Source: Streptomyces gobiensis (GTDB lineage: Bacteria > Actinomycetota > Actinomycetes > Streptomycetales > Streptomycetaceae). From it: 64,000 nucleotides of DNA. Both the position numbers and the translations under genes were made by a program. Under the pieces are notes generated by a model. That model was not told the DNA's origin and ran no database searches. It worked only from the letters and a program-made list of their open reading frames with translations. The DNA is taken from the NCBI RefSeq assembly GCF_021216675.1, contig NZ_CP086120.1, positions 124,001 through 188,000 of the forward strand. The letters run 5' to 3'. Positions 59,212 through 64,000 of the stretch are shown one piece after another (positions within the stretch are counted from its first letter, which is position 1; each line of letters opens with the position of its first letter).

Positions 59212-59283
59212 GCGCGATTAGCTCAGCGGGAGAGCGCTTCCCTGACACGGAAGAGGTCACTGGTTCAATCCCAGTATCGCGCA
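59212..59283 (+). tRNA. tRNA-Val (GAC), copy 2 with changed acceptor stem
   Basis: Body identical to the other two Val genes, but the acceptor is GCGCGAT/ATCGCGC. Both strands of pairs 2-71 and 3-70 have changed together, keeping the stem paired. Confidence 0.95.
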
Positions 59284-59315
59284 CGCACCACCAGGGCGGC
59301 TGTCACGGCCCGCAT

Positions 59316-59387
59316 GGACGATTAGCTCAGCGGGAGAGCGCTTCCCTGACACGGAAGAGGTCACTGGTTCAATCCCAGTATCGTCCA
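59316..59387 (+). tRNA. tRNA-Val (GAC), copy 3
   Basis: Identical to copy 1, with acceptor GGACGAT/ATCGTCC. The three bases following discriminator A are CCA (59388-59390), so the 3' end is genome-encoded for this copy only. Confidence 0.95.
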
Positions 59388-59393
59388 CCAGTT

Positions 59394-59422
59394 GAAGCCC
59401 CCGGCCAACGGCCGGGGGCTTC
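59394..59422 (+). terminator. Terminator of the tRNA array
   Basis: GAAGCCCCCGGCC (59394-59406) pairs perfectly with GGCCGGGGGCTTC (59410-59422) over a three-base loop, seven bases past the last tRNA. Confidence 0.75.
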
Positions 59423-59484
59423 GCGGTGTTCCGGCCAGGGGGCTTGGGTCAGAGGGCTTGGGTCAAGGGGCTCGGGGGCTTGGG

Positions 59485-59769
59485 TCAGGAGGAGAAGAGC
59501 ATCCGGCCGAAGCCCTTTTTGTGCCGCCGGTAGCCATGCTGCCCGTGCTGCGGGGCGCCCCAGGCGGGACCGGACGGGTACGGCTGGTGGGCCTGCGGGG
59601 CGGGTGGGGGCGGCGGGGCGGCCTGCTGTGACCACTGGGCCTCGAGGTTGGTGAGTGCTTCCAGCTCGCCGTAGTCGAGGAAGATCCCCCGGCAGCCGCT
59701 GCACTGCTCGATCTGGACACCACTGCGGTTGTACGTCTGCATCGGCGCACGGCACTTGGGACACTGCAT
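59485..59769 (-). CDS. TFIIB-type zinc-ribbon protein
   Basis: The ATG at 59769 after GAGGAGAAG gives 94 residues; a start at 59817 would add 16 unsupported ones. The zinc ribbon consists of Cys3, Cys6 (CPKC), Cys23 and Cys26 (CSGC) followed by GIFLDYGELEAL, the zf-TFIIB pattern of small bacterial proteins. A Pro/Gln/Ala/His-rich linker and a basic C-terminus (RRHKKGFGRMLFSS) follow. Function unknown. Confidence 0.85.
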   Translation of the reverse strand: MQCPKCRAPMQTYNRSGVQIEQCSGCRGIFLDYGELEALTNLEAQWSQQAAPPPPPAPQAHQPYPSGPAWGAPQHGQHGYRRHKKGFGRMLFSS

Positions 59770-59825
59770 GGTCGGTATCTTCTCCTCGGTGGCTCCGGGC
59801 TGGCCGCTCCAGCCCATTGTGCAGC

Positions 59826-60785
59826 TTACGGCCCCTGGTCAGGTGGAAGTTCGGCGATTCGGTAACAGGCGTCGGCCATCGCCCGCTCGACCTCGTCCAG
59901 TTCACGCCCGGCGGCCGCCGCTCCGGCGACGGCCACTGCGGTGATCTGGACGGTCAGTGCGCGGGCGGGCACATCCAACCGCGGCCAGGGGTCCTGGCCG
60001 CGGCCCGCGGGGACGGCCGTACCGCCCGCGGCCCGGTAGGCGCCGAGGAAACGGTCCCAGTCGGCGGGCGGCAGCAGCCCGGCGGCGAACCAGGCGGCCG
60101 GGCGGGCGAGATCCCACGCGGGATCGCCCAGGCCGAGGTCGTCGATGTCGATCAGCTGCCAGGGCCCGTCCGGCGCCGGGTGTCTCACCAGCTGGCCGAG
60201 GTGCAGGTCACCATGGCAGAGGGTGTTGCCGGTGCGTGGTGGCACGGCTCTACCGCGTGCCCAGGCGGGCAGCCGGGCCCAGGCCCGCTCGACGACTCCG
60301 GCGGCGGCTGTTCCGCCCGCGCCGCTGCGGCGCATCCGGGTCATCGCCCGGGCGGCCTTGGTGGGCCCGCGCATCGGGGGCAGCGGTCCGGGCAGCGCGG
60401 CCACCGGCACCGTGTGCAGCCGGGCGAGCAGCGTTCCGGCCTCCGCCCAGGGGGCGGATTCGGGGGCGTCGGGCGCGACCGGGGTCCCGTACGGCCACAG
60501 GGTCATCGGACGGCCGTCCGGCAGCGCCCCGAGCAGGCCGTCCGGGCCGGGGCCCGTACAGGCCAGCGGAGTGAGCAGGACGCGGTGCAGCAGAGGGTGG
60601 GCGGCGACGCGCAGCCTGAGCGCGAGCTGTGCCGGGTCGGCGTCGGGCGCATGCGCCTTGGCTGCCACGGACCCGCTGCGGACCACCGTGCCGTCGGGCC
60701 GCTGGGCGAGCACGACGGGCTCGGCTCCCGGCCCGCCCCGGGCGGCGGCGAGGGCTGACAGCCGCCGCACCGCTGATGTGCTCAT
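59826..60785 (-). CDS. APH-fold phosphotransferase family protein
   Basis: The ATG at 60785 after AGGGGGA gives 319 residues. The aminoglycoside/choline kinase motifs are clear: the catalytic loop CHGDLHLGQLV and the metal-binding IDIDDLGLGDPAWDLA. The N-terminal nucleotide lobe is weakly conserved but has VVLAQRPDGTVVRSG. Substrate unknown; similar actinobacterial proteins include maltokinase-like and homoserine-kinase-like enzymes. The gene lies between a zinc-ribbon protein and two hairpins that end the next gene. Confidence 0.85.
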   Translation of the reverse strand: MSTSAVRRLSALAAARGGPGAEPVVLAQRPDGTVVRSGSVAAKAHAPDADPAQLALRLRVAAHPLLHRVLLTPLACTGPGPDGLLGALPDGRPMTLWPYGTPVAPDAPESAPWAEAGTLLARLHTVPVAALPGPLPPMRGPTKAARAMTRMRRSGAGGTAAAGVVERAWARLPAWARGRAVPPRTGNTLCHGDLHLGQLVRHPAPDGPWQLIDIDDLGLGDPAWDLARPAAWFAAGLLPPADWDRFLGAYRAAGGTAVPAGRGQDPWPRLDVPARALTVQITAVAVAGAAAAGRELDEVERAMADACYRIAELPPDQGP

Positions 60786-60849
60786 GCGTCCCCCTGAGGT
60801 TCCCGGCCCAGATCTGGCGCCCCATGGATGGTACGGCCGCGACAGCGCG

Positions 60850-60965
60850 ATGCCCGGGGCAGCTCCCCAGCTGCCCCGGGCATTCGTGCCGTCCGTCGCA
60901 CCCCCCGTCCCCACGGGGTTGATGGCTGGAAGTCCCCGGCTCGGGCCGCTCTCCCGAGCCCGGGG
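60850..60965. terminator. Two tandem hairpins after the 73-residue membrane-protein gene
   Basis: Stem 1: ATGCCCGGGGCAGCT (60850-60864) pairs perfectly with 60869-60883 around CCCC. Stem 2: CCCCGGCTCGGG (60934-60945) pairs with 60953-60965 with one bulged base. Stem 2 lies a few bases after the stop at 60972 in the direction of transcription. Confidence 0.6.
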
Positions 60966-60971
60966 CGCCGC

Positions 60972-61193
60972 TCAGCGCCCCAGCATTCCCGCCACGGACG
61001 ACGCCTGTGTGACCACCGCTTCCACCCCGCCGAAGATGACGGCGAGCAGCAGCGCGAACGGGAGCACCATGGCGACGGCCACCAGGGGATGGCGGCGGCC
61101 GGAGGGTCGGGTACCGATGGCGGAGATCCCGGTGAGGACTCCCGCCACCCGCTCCTGAGCCCGGACCGCTGTACGCCCTGCTGTGTGCGCCAT
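60972..61193 (-). CDS. Small membrane protein
   Basis: A 73-residue protein with a basic N-terminus (GRTAVRAQERVAG) and one hydrophobic segment (about 36-60, HPLVAVAMVLPFALLLAVIFGG). The ATG at 61193 is eight bases from GGGAG, so translation looks real. There is no known domain. It is divergent from the Ser/Thr kinase gene and followed by two hairpins. Confidence 0.7.
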   Translation of the reverse strand: MAHTAGRTAVRAQERVAGVLTGISAIGTRPSGRRHPLVAVAMVLPFALLLAVIFGGVEAVVTQASSVAGMLGR

Positions 61194-61971
61194 GGTTGAA
61201 GCTCCCGTCGTGGTCCGGGCGGCGGACGTCTGACCTCGGGGGACGAGTGCTGCGCCCGCCGCTTGACCTCAACATTAGGACCGCTCCAGGGCGCGGGCGT
61301 CATGCCGGCGTACTGGCTGCGGGGCCTCCCCCAGGATGACGCCGGACGCCCCCGGATACTCCCCAGGGTGGAGACGCGGCCTGAAATCCCCCAGGTCATC
61401 CCGGAGGGGTCAGGCTCCACCGCAGGTCAGCGCGCTGGCTCCGGACGAGTGTCGTGACGCGGCATCGGGTGTTCCACCAGGGCCAGAACGCGGTCCGCCA
61501 TCCGATCTCCTGCTGATTCCCTGGTTTGTGGTACTTTTTGCCCATTCCGCGAGGGACCGGTTCGGGGGGAGCGGAATCACCAAGCGAGCGGTACGCAACA
61601 CTCGTGCCGGTGGGGGCACTTCCATGCGCCTCAGCTATGAGGAGGTGACTTCTCTCACCTCCCCCACTCCCTATCGCAGCTGCGTCCCGACCCGGCGATC
61701 GGCCTTTCCAGCCACCGTTTCGTGGTCCGTGTGGCGTCCCGGCGTCCACTCGTATTTACACCCCATCACCTTTCAGCGCGTCATTCCCCCTACTGCGGCG
61801 GTCTGTTGGGCAGGACGGCGCGGCATGCCGTCGGCACTGACTGTCCGCATGCCGTTACTCCCAGGTTTTCACCGGGCACTGACATTGAGTTCGGCGCCGC
61901 GTGCGCGGCCTCTCGGCAGGCGCGGGCGGCAGTCCGTAAGCTGTGGACGTCAGACGGACCGGGCAGCGGGG
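61194..61971. other. Long gene-free region upstream of the Ser/Thr kinase
   Basis: About 780 bases with no convincing gene. It is less GC-rich than its surroundings, notably near 61510-61545 and 61740-61800. It must contain the divergent promoters of the small membrane protein and of the kinase. A perfect 8-bp hairpin GGAGGTGA/TCACCTCC is at 61641-61662. The frame open upstream of the kinase contains TTA codons and poor codon bias, so I do not extend the kinase into it. Confidence 0.6.
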
Positions 61972-63195
61972 ATGGACATGGCGATGATGCGGCTCCGGCG
62001 CGAGGACCCGCGAGTCGTCGGCTCGTTCAGGCTCCATCGGCGGCTGGGCGCGGGCGGTATGGGCGTGGTGTATCTCGGCTCGGACCGGCGTGGGCAGCGG
62101 GTGGCCCTGAAGGTGATCCGGCCGGACCTCGCCGAGGACCAGGAGTTCCGTTCGCGCTTCGCACGCGAGGTATCGGCGGCACGGCGGATCCGTGGTGGCT
62201 GCACGGCCCGGCTGGTGGCGGCCGATCTGGACGCGGACCGGCCGTGGTTCGCCACCCAGTATGTGCCGGGGCCTTCACTGCATGACAAGGTGAACGAGGG
62301 CGGGCCACTGCCCCCGGCACAGGTCGCCGCCATCGGTGCGGCGCTCACCGAGGGGCTTGTGGCGGTGCACGAGGCCGGGGTGGTGCACCGGGACTTGAAA
62401 CCGTCCAACATCCTCCTCTCGCCCAAGGGTCCGCGCATCATCGACTTCGGTATCGCCTGGGCAACGGGCGCGAGCACGCTGACCCATGTGGGTACGGCGG
62501 TCGGGTCGCCCGGGTTTCTCGCGCCTGAGCAGGTGCGGGGGGCGGCGGTGACGCCGGCGACGGACGTCTTCTCGCTGGGCGCGACGCTGGCGTACGCGGC
62601 GACGGCTGACTCACCCTTCGGGCAGGGCAGTTCCGAGGTGATGCTGTACCGCGTGGTGCACGAGGAGCCCCAGCTGCAGTCGGTGCCCGCGGCGTTGGCA
62701 CCCATCGTGCACGCGTGTCTGGCGAAGTCGCCGGAGGACCGGCCGAGCACGCTGCAGTTGTCGTTGCGGCTCAAGGAGATCGCGGCGCGGGAGGCGCGGG
62801 GGCTGCCGGAAGGCGGGGCGGCGGGGGCTCGGCCGAGTGACCCTGGGCGCCGTGCCCAGGAACCCACGGAGCGGGCGGCGGCTCCCCGGACGCCCGCGGC
62901 GCCGCGGGCGTCGACGCCTCGCCCGGCGCCGCGCACGGCGCCGCGCACGGCGCCGCGCACGGGTTCCACCCGGGGGCGTGGCGGGCGCCCGGCAGCCCGC
63001 ACGGGGGGCCGACCGCCGGCCCGGAACGGGCGGCGCCCTTCGCCCGGGCCGGACCGCAGGCTGCTGCGGCAGCGGCTGGTCGTCTTTGTCACCGTCACGC
63101 TGCTGGTGGCGCTGGGGATCGCGGCGGCACAGGGCTGCCAGGGGCCGGCCCGTAGTCTGCCCGCGCTGACGGTGCCGGTGTCCGCGGCGGGGTGA
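61972..63195 (+). CDS. Membrane-anchored serine/threonine protein kinase (PknB-type)
   Basis: The 407 residues have a complete Hanks kinase domain (about 14-280): glycine loop GAGGMGVVYLG, catalytic Lys47 in ALKVIRP, HRDLKPSN at 139-146, DFG at 158-160 and the APEQ motif. A disordered Arg/Pro/Thr/Ala-rich linker follows, including three TAPR repeats, then one C-terminal transmembrane helix (about 370-388) and a short external tail. No PASTA or other sensor domain is present. The ATG at 61972 is chosen; ATG at 61978 (after GGGGA) is equally plausible. Confidence 0.93.
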   Translation: MDMAMMRLRREDPRVVGSFRLHRRLGAGGMGVVYLGSDRRGQRVALKVIRPDLAEDQEFRSRFAREVSAARRIRGGCTARLVAADLDADRPWFATQYVPGPSLHDKVNEGGPLPPAQVAAIGAALTEGLVAVHEAGVVHRDLKPSNILLSPKGPRIIDFGIAWATGASTLTHVGTAVGSPGFLAPEQVRGAAVTPATDVFSLGATLAYAATADSPFGQGSSEVMLYRVVHEEPQLQSVPAALAPIVHACLAKSPEDRPSTLQLSLRLKEIAAREARGLPEGGAAGARPSDPGRRAQEPTERAAAPRTPAAPRASTPRPAPRTAPRTAPRTGSTRGRGGRPAARTGGRPPARNGRRPSPGPDRRLLRQRLVVFVTVTLLVALGIAAAQGCQGPARSLPALTVPVSAAG

Positions 63196-63204
63196 CATTC
63201 GCTG

Positions 63205-63453
63205 TGCGCTTGGCTGCGCCGCCTGGGTGGGGTTCCCCGTGTCCCGCCCCTTTCCGGCTGTGCCGATGTGCGGCTGCGCCGCGTGGCGGGCTCCGCCCCG
63301 GGTGCGGGGTGCTGGGGGTGGGTTTCCCCAATTCCCGCCCCTTCCCGTAACCGGGGCTTCGCCCCGGGCCCCGGGGTTGGCCCGGTGCGGGCCGGTGGCC
63401 GGGTGTTGTGCCCACCCGTTCCGCCCCTCGGGCGGCCCGAGTGCCCACAACAC
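63205..63453. repeat. Composite intergenic repeat, copy 5, after the kinase gene
   Basis: In the 294-base gap between two converging genes, the modules run in the same order as in copy 1: GGGGTTCCCCGTGTCCCGCC, the GCGGCTGCGCCGC-type hairpin, a second CCCGCCCCTTCCCG unit, ACCGGGGCTTCGCCCCGG, and the 51-bp hairpin at 63403-63453 with one base changed (GGCGGCCCGA for GGCGGACCGA). No gene is seen. Confidence 0.75.
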
Positions 63454-63489
63454 AGTGGCGGCCCGGCGCTGGGAGGCGGGAGGACGCCG

Positions 63490-64000
63490 TTAGAGAGGGG
63501 TGGTGCCCAGAGCGTAGAAGGCGACTGCGGCGGCGGCGCCTACGTTCAGGGAGTCGACGCCGTGGGCCATCGGGATACGGACCCATTCTTCGGCGGCCAT
63601 CAGAGCACGGGTGGACAGCCCTTCGCCCTCGGCGCCCAGCATCAGGGCGACGCGGGCCAGCCCGCGCGAAGCGGCATCGCCAATGGGCACGGCCTTTTCA
63701 TCAGGGGTGAGGGCGAGCAGGGTGAAGCCCGCCTCCCGGACCGTCTGCAGGCTGTGCGGCCAGCTCTCCAGACGGGCGTACGGCATCGAGAAGACCGCGC
63801 CCATGGAGACCTTGACGGACCGCCGGTAGAGCGGATCGGCGCAGTCCGGGGAGAGCAGGACCGCGTCCATGCCGAGGGCGGCCGCGCTGCGGAAGATGGC
63901 GCCGATGTTCGTATGGTCGTTGACCGATTCCATCACCACGACCCGGTGCGCGGTCGCCAGCAGCTCCGACGGGTCGGTGAGCGGCTTGCGCTGCATCGAG
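63490..64000 (-). CDS. SpoU/TrmH-family RNA 2'-O-methyltransferase, partial
   Basis: SAM-dependent methyltransferase acting on ribose of tRNA or rRNA. The visible 170 or so residues include motif 1 (NIGAIFRSAAALGMDAVLL), motif 2 (YRRSVKVSMGAVF) and the knot-forming motif 3 (MLGAEGEGLS and IPMAHGVDSLNVGAAAAV). The frame remains open at the right edge, so the N-terminal substrate-binding part is missing; family members are about 270 residues. An internal ATG at 63996 is probably not the start. It converges with the kinase gene. Confidence 0.9.
   Translation of the reverse strand, partial: SMQRKPLTDPSELLATAHRVVVMESVNDHTNIGAIFRSAAALGMDAVLLSPDCADPLYRRSVKVSMGAVFSMPYARLESWPHSLQTVREAGFTLLALTPDEKAVPIGDAASRGLARVALMLGAEGEGLSTRALMAAEEWVRIPMAHGVDSLNVGAAAAVAFYALGTTPL

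Noticed and set aside
58937..59390. tRNA array as an attachment site with an integrated element
   Set aside because: No integrase, no repeated tRNA 3' fragment downstream, and neighbouring genes are ordinary chromosomal ones.
61500..61665. Possible c-di-AMP (ydaO-type) riboswitch before the kinase
   Set aside because: CTGCTGATTCC and a GGGGGGAGCGGAA stretch vaguely recall the motif, but the conserved GGGGTGAA and closing-stem segments are absent.
61336..61971. N-terminal extension of the Ser/Thr kinase along the open frame
   Set aside because: TTA codons and poor codon bias appear, no domain is visible, and the kinase domain starts normally at about 61972.

Overview
This window looks like core chromosome of a Streptomyces. 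GC is very high throughout, with GTG and TTG start codons mixed among ATG. The lineage markers bldD, ssgB and an actinobacterial PIM-lipid gene set are present. From memory (not checked by alignment) the order pyrC-pyrB-pyrR / bldD / nusB-efp / aro genes / alaS / rpsD / hisS / relA-apt / secFD-yajC / ruvBAC / pdxTS / thrS / ssgB matches the S. coelicolor SCO1486-SCO1552 interval. I see no insertion sequence, prophage, CRISPR array or biosynthetic gene cluster.

Layout. 1-2750: pyrimidine genes pyrC (partial), pyrB and pyrR on the minus strand, with a PyrR-type RNA hairpin just before pyrR; bldD diverges from them. 3795-17154: a long minus-strand array with nusB, efp, an M24-fold protein that has lost metal ligands, a P-loop protein, aroQ-aroB-aroK-aroC joined by 4-base overlaps, aroE, mltG, ruvX, alaS and two small membrane-associated proteins. 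17367-20258: a plus-strand STAND ATPase facing rpsD. 20281-21150: an iron-box-like site and a DUF2470 gene divergent from rpsD. 21153-25320 (minus): rarA, a VKOR-family protein, hisS and an MBL hydrolase. 25454-27720 (plus): a membrane-anchored cyclophilin and a DUF349 coiled-coil protein. 27791-43686 (minus): relA, apt, secF, secD, yajC, ruvB, ruvA, ruvC, yebC, pdxT, pdxS, a LemA-like protein and a PIM-lipid trio (mannosyltransferase, acyltransferase, PI-phosphate synthase).

43951-47912 (plus): an EF-G paralogue with altered GTPase motifs and an unknown membrane protein. 47939-51604 (minus): a HIT protein, thrS and an unknown protein. 51754-55982 is mixed: a degenerate DEDD exonuclease, two identical tRNA-Val(CAC) genes around an SRPBCC gene, ssgB, a CGNR zinc-finger protein, two small membrane proteins and a DsbA-like protein. 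55989-58796 (minus): a double GNAT protein, pabC and pabB. 58937-59390 (plus): a tRNA array Gly-Cys-Val-Val-Val. 59485-64000: a zinc-ribbon protein, an APH-fold kinase, a small membrane protein, a membrane Ser/Thr kinase and a partial SpoU methyltransferase.

Functionally the window joins nucleotide and aromatic precursor supply (pyr, aro, pab), cofactor supply (pdxST), translation (alaS, hisS, thrS, rpsD, efp, nusB, tRNAs), stringent response (relA), protein export, recombination (ruvABC, rarA), membrane lipid synthesis and developmental control (bldD, ssgB). The most noteworthy non-coding signals are a modular intergenic repeat built around a 51-bp hairpin (two identical copies, one with a single change and two rearranged copies), an iron box between rpsD and a DUF2470 gene, the PyrR hairpin, and a probable leaderless promoter. 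The most noteworthy proteins are three intact genes whose products lack canonical catalytic residues (next to efp, the EF-G paralogue, and the exonuclease-like protein).
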